Of a stretch of 64,000 bases of DNA, positions 10,201-18,334 are shown piece by piece (within the stretch, counting starts at the first letter, position 1; every line of letters starts with the position of its first letter). The stretch lies in assembly GCF_001050035.1 (NCBI RefSeq), contig NZ_CVTA01000002.1:124001-188000 (forward strand). The letters are read 5' to 3'. The notes below the pieces were generated by a model. The model saw only the letters and a list, made by a program, of their open reading frames with translations. It made no database searches and was not told the DNA's origin. The DNA comes from Mycolicibacterium komanii. Its GTDB lineage: Bacteria; Actinomycetota; Actinomycetes; Mycobacteriales; Mycobacteriaceae. The position numbers were made by a program, and so were the translations under genes.

Positions 10201-11208
10201 GCCGGTCAGCGACATCGGTCCACTGCCCGGTCGGCAGATCGCCCCCGTCGCGAGATGCAGGTTGCAGATGGCGTTGGTGTTCCACGTTCCGTGGGTGCTC
10301 TGGTTGAGGCCCATCGTCCAGCAGCTCAGCCACTCCCCCGCGTCCGCGATCATCCGCGCGGCTAGCCGAATGTCGTCCTCCGCCAGACCGGTGAGCCGAG
10401 CGACCCGGTCCGGGGGGTAGTCGGCGAGGAACGCGGGCATCGTCTCCCAGCCCTCGGTGTGGGCGTCGATGAATTCGGGGTCGATGTCGCCGTTTTGGAC
10501 GAGCAGGTGCAGCAGCCCGTTCAGCAGTGCCAGATCGGTGCCGGGTTTGATCTGCAGGAAGAGGCTGGCGCGTTCGGCGGTCGTGGTACGCCGGGGGTCG
10601 ACGACGATCAGCTTGGCTCCCGCCTTGAGCCGGTCGGCCATCCGCAGGTACAGGATCGGATGACAGTCGGCCATGTTCGAGCCGATGACGAAAAACAGGT
10701 CGGCGCAGTCGAAGTCGGCGTAGGACCCGGGAGGGCCGTCGGCGCCCAGCGACTGTTTGAAGCCTGTTCCGGCACTGGCCATGCAGAGACGGGAGTTCGA
10801 CTCGATGTGCACGGTGCGCAGATACCCTTTGGCCAATTTGGTTGCGAGGTACTGCGCCTCGATCGACATCTGGCCCGATACGTAGAGCGCGACCGCGTCC
10901 GGGCCGTGCTCGTCGACGATGGCCCGCAGCCGCCGGCCCGCCTCGGCGACGGCGTCGTCGACCGGTGTGGGTAGCAGCTCCTCGCTGCGGCTGGGCCGCA
11001 GCATCGCCGAGGTCAACCGCCCGTCGTCGGCGCGCATGAGTTCGGCGTGGGTGGCGCCCTTGGTGCACAGCCTGCCGAAGTTCGCCGGATGTAACTTGTC
11101 CCCGGTGACCCGTGCGATGACCGGGTTGCCGGTCTCGCGGTCGGTGGCGGTGTGCACCTCGATACCGCAGCCCACGCCGCAGTACGAGCACGCCGTCCGA
11201 GTACCCAT
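7261..11208 (-). CDS. nasN: NADPH-dependent assimilatory nitrate reductase fused to diflavin reductase (NasN type)
   Basis: A single 1315-residue enzyme that reduces nitrate to nitrite with NADPH. N-terminus: [4Fe-4S] cluster Cys7, Cys10, Cys14 and Cys48; then a bis-MGD molybdopterin domain with likely Mo ligand Cys142 (SRLCMAS) and a dinucleotide-binding domain near residues 600-720 (LNTGRLQHQWHTMTKTGR). C-terminus: CysJ-like flavodoxin (ASQTGNAEDFA, FMN), FAD domain (RSYSISSSP, GVCSTFL) and NADPH domain (GPGTGVAPFRGF, FYVCGDA). This matches the diflavin nitrate reductase described in M. smegmatis. No separate electron-transfer subunit is needed. It follows narK by 5 nt, so the two form an operon. 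No nirBD is in the window. Confidence 0.95.
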   Translation of the reverse strand: MGTRTACSYCGVGCGIEVHTATDRETGNPVIARVTGDKLHPANFGRLCTKGATHAELMRADDGRLTSAMLRPSRSEELLPTPVDDAVAEAGRRLRAIVDEHGPDAVALYVSGQMSIEAQYLATKLAKGYLRTVHIESNSRLCMASAGTGFKQSLGADGPPGSYADFDCADLFFVIGSNMADCHPILYLRMADRLKAGAKLIVVDPRRTTTAERASLFLQIKPGTDLALLNGLLHLLVQNGDIDPEFIDAHTEGWETMPAFLADYPPDRVARLTGLAEDDIRLAARMIADAGEWLSCWTMGLNQSTHGTWNTNAICNLHLATGAICRPGSGPMSLTGQPNAMGGREMGYMGPGLPGQRSVTSAEDRAFVEGQWGLPPGTIRSDVGPGTVDMFRGLADGDIKACWIICTNPVATVANRSTVVDGLQAAELVITQDAYRATATNAYADIVLPAAMWAEADAVMVNSERNLTLLQQSIPAPGQARPDWQLICQVAAHMGFGEHFAYTCSEQIFEEIRRFWNPKTGYDLRGASYARLRETPVQWPCPPDDESDRHPIRYLNDGVSQDHFVDEHGHAPRLAFATPSRRAVFHARPHMDARELPDDEYPLVLNTGRLQHQWHTMTKTGRVDALNKLTGDPFVEIHPEDALRLGIEDGRPVELTTRRGRAVLAAAVTDRVRPGNCFVPFHWNDDHGQNLTVNALTNDAVDPDSLQPEFKVCAVKLTPVASPTLTDHETLYVSGFFSGLAEAQSEVPLLPDSAPVSTEVRQWINGLLAGQAHRTSEAPARPELDDGPLVLWASQTGNAEDFATRLAERLDNAHLVNMDDLAPADLVAARDVLVVTSTFGDGGPPDNGASFWQRLQAETAAPLTNLRYAVLGIGDRSYDDFCGYAKAVDARLADLGAVRLLERADCEAYDDERMRRWADDITALLSPGIDTTPPTGSVSTLVRPATVAQPFTRARPLVVPLSRNVVLTGPASRKEVRQFGFDISEHEVSYAAGDSLGVCATNDPVMVDAWLAATGMPGQHTVEIDGTEMPLRDALVSHYDFCRVTPDLVRFIAEHSRHAKALRAPKAKLDKWLAGRNGLDLVQEFVVHADPDEWREVLVRLTPRSYSISSSPLVSPHEVQLTVSVVRYRGADGGRRGGVCSTFLADRASSAPVFLQRSPHFRPPEDGTTPMIMVGPGTGVAPFRGFLQERRALGHRGRNWLFFGEQHRDQNYYYRDDFEDMARDGLLHRLDLAFSRDQASRVYVQHRMLEQGAEVWRWLDDGAHFYVCGDATRMAKDVDAALTTIIETHGGMSHEQAHDFKRELVATKRYVRDVY

Positions 11209-11213
11209 GGGCG

Positions 11214-12644
11214 TCAGGCGGGCACCGGTGCGGCGGCGCGGCCGATCTGCTCACCGGCGCCGGCCCGCGAGGTCTGCATGCGCAGGAACACGAACCAGGT
11301 GACGATCGCGCAGATCACGTAAAAGGCGAGGAACACCCAGAAGGCGTTGGTGGCGGACTTGGCGTCGCTGACGTACGACGCGCGCAGCACGACGTTGATG
11401 AACACGCCGCCGAGGGCGCCGGTCGCACCGGCGAAGCCGATCAGCGCGCCGGACATGCTGCGCGACCATGCGGCCTTGTCCTCACGGCTCCAGCCGTCGC
11501 GGCCCTGGGCTTTGGCCTCGAAGATCGACGGGATCATCTTGTACGTCGAACCGTTTCCGATGCCCGAGAGGATGAACAGCAGGATGAAGCCGGCGACGTA
11601 TGCGGCCATCTGCCCGCCAGTCGCTGCGCCCGCCATGCCGTCGTCGAGAACGCCTGCCGCGACCAGGATTCCGGCTGCGAAGATCATCGCGACGAAGGTG
11701 TAGAGCGTGATCCTGCCGCCGCCGACCTTGTCGGCCAGCTTGCCGCCGAACGGCCGCGAGATGGATCCGAGCAGCGGGCCGATGAAGGCGATCTGGGCGG
11801 CGTGTAGCGAGGCCTGCGCCGGGGTGTCGCCGCCGGCGAGGAAGTTGATCTGCAGCACCTGGCCGAAAGCGAACGAGAAGCCGATGAACGAGCCGAACGT
11901 GCCGATGTAGAGGAAGCTCATCACCCAGGAGTGCTTGAACCGCAACGCTTCTGCCATCGCACCGAGATTGGATCGCTGGTTGCCGAGGTTGTCCATGAAC
12001 AGGGCCGCCCCGAGCGCCGCCAAAGCGACGAGGACGAGGTAGATGGCGCAGACGATTTCGGGGGCGGTGTTGCTCACCGTGGCGATCACCAGGAGTCCGA
12101 CCAGCTGGATCACCGGCACGCCGATGTTGCCGCCGCCGGCGTTCAGCCCGAGCGCCCAGCCCTTGAGCCGCTGCGGGTAGAACGCGTTGATGTTGGTCAT
12201 CGACGATGCGAAGTTGCCGCCGCCCACGCCGGACACCGCGGCCACGATCATGAACGTGGTGTAGGACGTGCCGGGGTTACTCATCGCCCACAGCGTGAGC
12301 ACGGTCGGAATCAACAGCAGCAGGGCGCTGACGATGGTCCAGTTGCGCCCGCCGAAGCGCGCCGGGGCGATCGTGTACGGGATTCGCAGGATCGCCCCGA
12401 TCAGGGTGGGGATCGCGACCAGGTAGAACTTGCCCGCAGGGTCGATGCCGTAGACGTCCTGGGGCATGAACAGCACCATCACCGACCAGATCGACCACAC
12501 CGAGAATCCGACGTGTTCGGCGAAGATCGACCAGATCAGGTTCCGCTTGGCGATGTCTTTTCCGCCCGACTCCCACGCCTCGACGTCCTCGGCGTCCCAG
12601 TGTTCGATGGTGCGGCTGCGGCTCAAAGTCTTCACGGGCACCAC
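11214..12644 (-). CDS. narK: Nitrate/nitrite transporter, MFS (NarK/NarU family)
   Basis: A membrane transporter of about 476 residues with roughly twelve hydrophobic segments and a charged cytosolic N-terminus (EHWDAEDVEAWESGGK). Nitrate-signature stretches of the NNP family are visible: GGGNFASSMTNINAFYP and GALIGFAGATGALGGVF with the expected small-residue pattern. It imports nitrate (or exchanges nitrite) for the nitrate reductase encoded 5 nt downstream. Several GTG codons compete as the start (12644, 12641, 12635); the frame is certain, the first few residues are not. A possible GlnR box lies about 95-110 nt upstream. Confidence 0.93.
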   Translation of the reverse strand: MVPVKTLSRSRTIEHWDAEDVEAWESGGKDIAKRNLIWSIFAEHVGFSVWSIWSVMVLFMPQDVYGIDPAGKFYLVAIPTLIGAILRIPYTIAPARFGGRNWTIVSALLLLIPTVLTLWAMSNPGTSYTTFMIVAAVSGVGGGNFASSMTNINAFYPQRLKGWALGLNAGGGNIGVPVIQLVGLLVIATVSNTAPEIVCAIYLVLVALAALGAALFMDNLGNQRSNLGAMAEALRFKHSWVMSFLYIGTFGSFIGFSFAFGQVLQINFLAGGDTPAQASLHAAQIAFIGPLLGSISRPFGGKLADKVGGGRITLYTFVAMIFAAGILVAAGVLDDGMAGAATGGQMAAYVAGFILLFILSGIGNGSTYKMIPSIFEAKAQGRDGWSREDKAAWSRSMSGALIGFAGATGALGGVFINVVLRASYVSDAKSATNAFWVFLAFYVICAIVTWFVFLRMQTSRAGAGEQIGRAAAPVPA

Positions 12645-12736
12645 GATGGCGGGCGGCCATTCCGTGGCCGTTGCACGTCCATGACCGAAAGGTCAACACC
12701 CGCTCACATGGCTCCCGCGACCCTTTCCAATCGCCC

Positions 12737-12752
12737 GAAACGTGCCCGAAAC
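12737..12752. promoter_or_regulatory. Possible GlnR-type box upstream of narK-nasN
   Basis: Two GAAAC pentamers, 12737-12741 and 12748-12752, are separated by 6 nt, giving the AC-n9-AC spacing of actinobacterial GlnR sites. They lie in the intergenic region upstream of narK, where nitrogen control of nitrate assimilation would be expected. Inference from pattern and context. Confidence 0.4.
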
Positions 12753-12780
12753 AAATGTGGCGTTGGTTACTCCGGCTTGA

Positions 12781-14193
12781 TCAGAATGGCGCGCAGGCGG
12801 CTAGCCGATTCCTCGCGCGTTCGGCCTTGATTCGCGCGGCATGATCGGCGGCGCGGCTACGCCGGCGCAGTGGCATCATCACCCCGCGGTCGTGGGCCGT
12901 CAGCGGCAAACCCGTCGGCGGTGGAAGGTCAGCGGTCGTCGTATCCCAGGTCGGGAAAAAGATTCTGCTGCCGGGTTGGGTGGTGTACTTCCTCCCGCTC
13001 GGTGAGGTCCAGATCACCGTACCGTCGGGCAGTTGGATGTCGTCCCATCCACCAAACGTCTTCATCAGATGGTGTTTTCGGCACAGGCACTTGAGATTTG
13101 ACGCATGCGTGGTCCCGAACGGATACGGGATGGTGTGGTCGATGTCGCCACGATCGGCTGGCACGTTGCAACCAGGGGCCCGGCAGTGCAGATCTCGCAT
13201 GCGTACGAACTGAGCCAACTCGGCCGACGGCCGGTACTGCGGCTCAGCCTTATCGCTGGGCAACGTGATCGGACGAATCTTCGCGCCACCTCGGATCAGT
13301 TGCGACAGCAGTGATGCCGGTACGACGTCCTCGCCGAGGATGAGCGCCGCGGGCGGCTTAGCCTTGGACTCGGCGGCTGTCGGCTGCCGCGATGCTACAT
13401 CGACCGTCGATCGCTCTGCGAGGACATGGATGACGACATTCGACGATCTTGGCGCGTCAGCCGACGGACAGGTGTCGGACCCGCAGGCGCACGCGAGGCG
13501 GTCACTGCCCGCGAGAATTGCGCCGACCGCGTCCGATCGACGCTCTCCAGCGGTTCGCGGATCGTCATCGCACAGGGTCTGCACCATCTCGGCTATTCGA
13601 CGTTTGAGAACAGCACCGTCCGTGGCCAGCAGGCGTCCCCACACCGACGTGGTTCCCGCCGGGTCATCGATGTCCCCGACCGAGAAGTCTCTGCTGCGCG
13701 TAGTTGATTCGCTGCGGCGCAACCCGTCCGGATCGTACCGCTCGACCCACGCATCGATTGCCCTCTCGAGCTTGTAATCGGACAGCCGACCCCACCTGAT
13801 AGCGCCTTCCGCCAAGGCGGCGTCGATCAAAGCCAGCGCCTCGGCGTCGTCAACGAACTGTGTGCGCCACGTAAGTGCCGAAGCCACGCGGGAATTGATG
13901 GCGCCCTGCAGGTACAGCGCCGCGACGCGGGGAAGCCGGTCCCGAAGTGCGATCGCTATGCGCATCTGTGCCGAGGCCCGCTTGTGGCCGACGGTCATAG
14001 CTGCCGCGACTTCGGCGGCGGCCGCGTCCCAGCCGTCGAATGCCGACCGGTCGTCATCGTCGACTCTGCGGCGGGCAAGTTCGGCAATCGCGGCGAGCCG
14101 ATGGGCTCCCGCCCTTGCTTCGGCCCGCGTGCACTCCTCGATCGCAGCCACGACTGCGGCATCATCCGCCGTCGCAAACTCCGAGTCGAACAT
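12781..14193 (-). CDS. DUF222 / HNH endonuclease-domain protein (13E12-type)
   Basis: About 470 residues. The N-terminal DUF222 region is helical and Ala/Arg-rich (AIEECTRAEARAGAHRLAAIAELARRR); the C-terminal HNH nuclease-type domain has CRAPGC, DIDHTIPY, CLCRKHHLMK, with the Asp-His, Asn and His of the motif in order. These proteins are abundant in mycobacteria (REP13E12 family) and their function is not established. ATG at 14193 was chosen because the upstream frame is antisense to a real gene and unlike the family. No flanking repeats were seen. The gap to narK is 136 bp. Confidence 0.9.
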   Translation of the reverse strand: MFDSEFATADDAAVVAAIEECTRAEARAGAHRLAAIAELARRRVDDDDRSAFDGWDAAAAEVAAAMTVGHKRASAQMRIAIALRDRLPRVAALYLQGAINSRVASALTWRTQFVDDAEALALIDAALAEGAIRWGRLSDYKLERAIDAWVERYDPDGLRRSESTTRSRDFSVGDIDDPAGTTSVWGRLLATDGAVLKRRIAEMVQTLCDDDPRTAGERRSDAVGAILAGSDRLACACGSDTCPSADAPRSSNVVIHVLAERSTVDVASRQPTAAESKAKPPAALILGEDVVPASLLSQLIRGGAKIRPITLPSDKAEPQYRPSAELAQFVRMRDLHCRAPGCNVPADRGDIDHTIPYPFGTTHASNLKCLCRKHHLMKTFGGWDDIQLPDGTVIWTSPSGRKYTTQPGSRIFFPTWDTTTADLPPPTGLPLTAHDRGVMMPLRRRSRAADHAARIKAERARNRLAACAPF

Positions 14194-14233
14194 ACATTCG
14201 ACTATGCCACGGGGGTATGACCAAGTCCAGCTG

Positions 14234-14980
14234 TCAGCCGACGGTCTCCCAGAAACTCGTGAGCACCTCAGCCCCGCGGGCCGGGTCCTGCACCATCCAC
14301 CAGTGCCCCAACCCTTCGAGCACTTGCGTCCGAGCACCGGCCCGCTGCGCCGCGCGCCGACGCATCTCGTCGGTCCCCACGTACCGATCCTCGGTGGCCA
14401 GGATCGACAGGCCCGGCCGGGAGGCGGCCTCTTCAAGTCCGCGCGCGGCCTCGGAGAGCACCGGCTGCGCGGCCGAGCGGTACAGCGCGAGGATCGCGCG
14501 CCCCATCTCGGGCCCCTGCGCCGCGGCGAGTGATGCGGCGATGTCGGGAGGAAGGCCCAGCTCGGCCATCCGCGCCGCCCTGTCGTCGTCGGTTCCGCCC
14601 ATCATGGTCTCGTTGAGTTCCTCGCCCGCTCCCGGCGTCTGCCACACCTGGGCCAGGTCGTGCCAGACATAGTCGGGATCGAACAGCCCGACGACGTCGC
14701 TCACCCATGTGCGCAGCAGGTCGGGCCGGTGCATCGCCACGTTGACGACGTGGCCGCCGCCCCAGTCGTGTCCGACGAGGTCGACCGGCTCGCCGAAGCG
14801 CTCCAGCTCGCGCTCGAGCCAGTCGCGGTAGTCGAGGTACGTCGCCGCGAAGTCGTCGGGCAGCGGTGCCCCGAATCCGGGCGGAGAGAGCCGTACCACG
14901 TCATCGCGGCCGAGCGCGTCGACCAAGGGACCCCAGATCGCATCCGTCTCCGGATTGCCGTGCACCAGAACGACTGTCAT
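14234..14980 (-). CDS. Alpha/beta hydrolase with Asp nucleophile (haloalkane dehalogenase / epoxide hydrolase type)
   Basis: A compact 248-residue hydrolase. The oxyanion-hole strand is VLVHGNP (residues 4-10), the nucleophile elbow VGHDWGG has Asp72 where esterases have Ser, and GLGHWW near the C-terminus supplies the catalytic His. Asn9 in HGNP and Trp73 beside the nucleophile are the halide-stabilising pair of haloalkane dehalogenases; epoxide hydrolases share HDWG, so either activity is possible. Starts 9 nt after the large LuxR-type regulator stop, so the two are probably cotranscribed. Confidence 0.85.
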   Translation of the reverse strand: MTVVLVHGNPETDAIWGPLVDALGRDDVVRLSPPGFGAPLPDDFAATYLDYRDWLERELERFGEPVDLVGHDWGGGHVVNVAMHRPDLLRTWVSDVVGLFDPDYVWHDLAQVWQTPGAGEELNETMMGGTDDDRAARMAELGLPPDIAASLAAAQGPEMGRAILALYRSAAQPVLSEAARGLEEAASRPGLSILATEDRYVGTDEMRRRAAQRAGARTQVLEGLGHWWMVQDPARGAEVLTSFWETVG

Positions 14981-14989
14981 ACCGCGATC

Positions 14990-17900
14990 CTAGGCGTGCC
15001 GCGCGGCTTCCTGGGCCAGCTGGACGCGCGACGTCAGTCCCAGCTTGGTGTAGACATGGGTCAAATGCGTCTGCACCGTCCGGTGTGACACGAAAAGTCT
15101 TGCGGCGATGTCCTTGTTGCCGAGCCCCTCGGCGACCAACCGGACCACGCCGAGCTCGGTCGGCGTCAACGAGGCCCATCCGCTCGACGGCCGCTTACGC
15201 TCACCGCGCCCACGCTGCGCGTACGCGACGGCCTCCTCGATCGACAGCGCGGTTCCTTCGTCCCACAACGTTTCGAAGTCGTTCCCGTCGAGGGACTCCC
15301 TGAGCAGCGAAACCGTTGCCGTGTACGTCGCGTCGTGCACCCGAAGCCTCACCAGCCCCGTGCGTTTGCGCATGGCGTCAGCGGCGCCGAGGAATCGAAC
15401 CGCGTTGCGTTGATCACCGGCCGCACATGTCAACTCGCCCAGCACCTCGAACGCGTCGGGCGCGGCCTGATAGGTCCGATGGGCGGTCATGGTGTCGAGC
15501 GCCCGGCGCATATCCTCATCGGCCTGTGCCAGCTCACCCTGCGCCATCGCGACGCGTCCGCGGATCACCAGGGCCCGTGCCAAATGCCACCCATGCATGA
15601 GCGACACGTCGATGTCCGCGTACTCTCTGGCGGTCCGCAGATCACCTCTGGCGAGTTCGAGCTCTGCCAGCGGGTTGACGTTCGTTATTGCCGTTTCAGG
15701 CTGCGCATTGATGCGCTGCCACGCCAAATCACATGCCCGGGAGGCCCCTTGCAGATCGCCCTCTGCGAGAGCGGCATAAGCCAACGGCGCGTACGCCCAT
15801 GGTTCGAGGTAAGGACCGACGATGGCTGCGGCTTCAATGGCCTCCTCGGCAAGACGTCGACCCGCGGCGGGATCACCCGTCAGCGCATATACGTGCGCAA
15901 GACCGATACGTGCAAGTAGGCCATGCAAAACGTCTCCTGATGCGTCGGCCTCGGCGAGAAGTGTCTGCAATGACTCTGTGCCGTACTTCAGATCGCCGTG
16001 CTGGAAGGACCCCATCGCGGGGCCCCAATACTGGTTCATGCGTGACATGAACACGTCGCCGACCGCCTCGGCCAGCGACAGGCCCTCGTCGCCGGCCGCG
16101 CGGCCTGCCACCGGATCTCCCAGGAGGATCGCGATGAACGCCTTCCAACCGAGGATCTGGCAGAGCCGCCACCGATCGTCCAATCGCCGTGCCAATTCGA
16201 GGGCTTCGTCGATATACGGGTAGGCCGCCTGGGCATCGAATGCGGCCGCTCCTATGCACGACACCAGCACGCGAAGTAACAGCGCTGGATCGTCGAGCTC
16301 TCTCGCCGTAGCCAGGGCATGATCGAGGTCATCCGTTCCGCCAACCGTGACCGCCCACGCGCGCAGCACCGCACGGTCGGCAATCGCACTGAGTCGGGCT
16401 ATGACATCGGACGCCTCATCGAGTGCCGGATCGCCCAGCGCGGCGTTGAACCAGGACAACCCTTCCTGTACCCGTCCGCGCATGAGCCACAGCGGTTGCA
16501 GCGAACTCGCAAGCCGCAGCGCCGTGTCGATGTCGTGCCGCTCGAGGCTCCAGGCGAACGCCGAACGGAGGTTGTCGATTTCGATTTCCGCTTGCGCGAT
16601 GAGGCGCCCGTACTCGGAACACCCCGGCGCCTCGAGTTGAGCGGTCATCGAGGTGTAGTGATCGCGGTGCCGGCCCCGCACGGTGTCGGCTTCGCCGGAC
16701 TCGCCGAGTTTGTCCAAGGCGTACTGGCGGACCGTTTCCAACAATCGGTATCGCGCTCGCCCACTGGAGCTTTCGGCCAACACCAGCGACTTGTCCACCA
16801 GGAGCATCAGAAGGTCGAGCACCTGGAAGCGCTCGACCTCTCCGCCCGTGGCCACCGCTTGGGCGGCCTCGAGGTCGAAGTCCCCGGCGAACGCCGCCAA
16901 CCGGCGGAAGACGACCCGCTCGGGCTCGGTCAGCATTTGATGCGACCAGTCCACGGACGCCTTGAGAGTCTGCTGACGGCGCACCGCTTTTCGTGATCCG
17001 CCCGTCAATAGGCGGAACCTGTCGTGCAGGCCGTCGAGGATCTCGCGCGCGGACAGGGCGCGGACCCGGGCGGCGGCCAGTTCGATCGCCAGCGGCATAC
17101 CGTCCAGGCGCCTGCAGATCTCGCCGATGACCGCGAGTTCGTCGTCCGCGGGCGTGAAATCCGACTGAACGTGGCGGGCGCGGTCGACGAAGAGCTCGAC
17201 GGCCTCGTCGTCGATCGCCAGCGAGGCCACCCGCCAGACGAGCTCACCCTCCACGCCGATCGGTTCGCGGCTGGTGGCCAGCAGCCGCAGCGCCGGACAG
17301 CGCTCCAAGAGGGTGGTGATCAGCTCGGCACTGACCTCGAGCAGGTGTTCGCAGTTGTCGAGCACCGCGAGACCCGCACGCGCGCCGATGAACTCGACGA
17401 TGCTCTCCATCGTCGATCGGCCCGGTTGATCCGGTATCCCGAGCGCCCGCAGCACGGCGACGGGCACGAGATCCGGGTCGCTGATCGGCGCCAGGTCCAC
17501 GTACCAGACCGACGGCAAATCAGTGCGATCCGCGATCTGCACGGCCAGCCGCGTCTTGCCCACCCCGCCCGCACCGGTCAGCGTCACCAGCCGGTTTCCG
17601 GTCAGGAGCTCACCGATCTCGCCGATCTGCTCGCGGCGTCCGATGAATCGCGTCAGTTGCGCCGGCAGATCATGTCTCAGCGCGGCCTCGGCCGTACGCA
17701 AGGGCGGGAAGTCGTTGCGAATGTCGGGGTGACACAGCTGCACAACGCGTTCGGGCCGGGGCAGGTCCCGCAGCGGGTGCGAGCCGAGGTCGCTCAGCCA
17801 CGCACCCTCGGGCAGATAGTCGACGACCATCGATTCGGTCGCACCCGTGAGCACCGTCTGGCCGCCGTGCGCGAGATCGCGTAGCCGCGCCGTGCGGTTG

Positions 17901-18262
17901 ATGGTCGTCCCGATGTAGTTGCCCTCGTCGCGTAACTGGATCTCACCGGTATGCACGCCGATGCGCAGCCGGATCGGGGCCAACGGCGCCTGCTGCAGCG
18001 CCAGCGCGCACGCCACCGCATCGCTGGCGCGCGCGAAGGCCAGTACGAAGCTGTCGCCCTCGCCCTGCTCGACGGGTCGGGCACCGTTGTTCATGACCAC
18101 GAGGTCGGCCAGCGTCGCGTCGAGCCGCCGGATTGCCGCGCGCATCTCCTCGGGCTGCGAGTCCCATAACCGCGTCGACCCCTCGACGTCGGCCAGCAGC
18201 AACGTCACCGTTCCGGTCGGCAGTCCGCTCACACCAAGTTCGCTCCACTCGAGTGCGCTCAT
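14990..18262 (-). CDS. Class III cyclase / STAND ATPase / TPR / LuxR multidomain regulator
   Basis: A giant one-chain regulator, about 1090 residues. N-terminal class III nucleotide cyclase (residues 15-180): metal Asp25 in LLLADVEGST, Asp70 in EGDSFV and NRTAR downstream, so key residues appear intact. Next comes an NB-ARC-like ATPase with Walker A GAGGVGKT and Walker B LAVLDNCEHLL, then a long helical TPR-like region (residues 500-1000), then a C-terminal LuxR helix-turn-helix (LTPTELGVVRLVAEGL, GNKDIAARL, SHRTVQTHLTHVYTKLG). Similar proteins in M. tuberculosis are Rv0386, Rv1358 and Rv2488c. Signal and targets unknown. Start chosen at ATG 18262; ATG 18298 is also possible. It lies 36-72 nt after the PLD gene and just upstream of the hydrolase. 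Confidence 0.92.
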   Translation of the reverse strand: MSALEWSELGVSGLPTGTVTLLLADVEGSTRLWDSQPEEMRAAIRRLDATLADLVVMNNGARPVEQGEGDSFVLAFARASDAVACALALQQAPLAPIRLRIGVHTGEIQLRDEGNYIGTTINRTARLRDLAHGGQTVLTGATESMVVDYLPEGAWLSDLGSHPLRDLPRPERVVQLCHPDIRNDFPPLRTAEAALRHDLPAQLTRFIGRREQIGEIGELLTGNRLVTLTGAGGVGKTRLAVQIADRTDLPSVWYVDLAPISDPDLVPVAVLRALGIPDQPGRSTMESIVEFIGARAGLAVLDNCEHLLEVSAELITTLLERCPALRLLATSREPIGVEGELVWRVASLAIDDEAVELFVDRARHVQSDFTPADDELAVIGEICRRLDGMPLAIELAAARVRALSAREILDGLHDRFRLLTGGSRKAVRRQQTLKASVDWSHQMLTEPERVVFRRLAAFAGDFDLEAAQAVATGGEVERFQVLDLLMLLVDKSLVLAESSSGRARYRLLETVRQYALDKLGESGEADTVRGRHRDHYTSMTAQLEAPGCSEYGRLIAQAEIEIDNLRSAFAWSLERHDIDTALRLASSLQPLWLMRGRVQEGLSWFNAALGDPALDEASDVIARLSAIADRAVLRAWAVTVGGTDDLDHALATARELDDPALLLRVLVSCIGAAAFDAQAAYPYIDEALELARRLDDRWRLCQILGWKAFIAILLGDPVAGRAAGDEGLSLAEAVGDVFMSRMNQYWGPAMGSFQHGDLKYGTESLQTLLAEADASGDVLHGLLARIGLAHVYALTGDPAAGRRLAEEAIEAAAIVGPYLEPWAYAPLAYAALAEGDLQGASRACDLAWQRINAQPETAITNVNPLAELELARGDLRTAREYADIDVSLMHGWHLARALVIRGRVAMAQGELAQADEDMRRALDTMTAHRTYQAAPDAFEVLGELTCAAGDQRNAVRFLGAADAMRKRTGLVRLRVHDATYTATVSLLRESLDGNDFETLWDEGTALSIEEAVAYAQRGRGERKRPSSGWASLTPTELGVVRLVAEGLGNKDIAARLFVSHRTVQTHLTHVYTKLGLTSRVQLAQEAARHA

Positions 18263-18334
18263 GCTAGCCAGCATGCGACCCGGGTATCGGCAAAACATCA
18301 GCGCAAGCGCGTAGATTTCACCCCTGCATCCCGG

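Noticed and set aside
12781..14193. DUF222/HNH gene as an active mobile element
   Set aside because: No terminal repeats, target duplications or partner transposase seen. Treated as an ordinary member of an abundant mycobacterial family.
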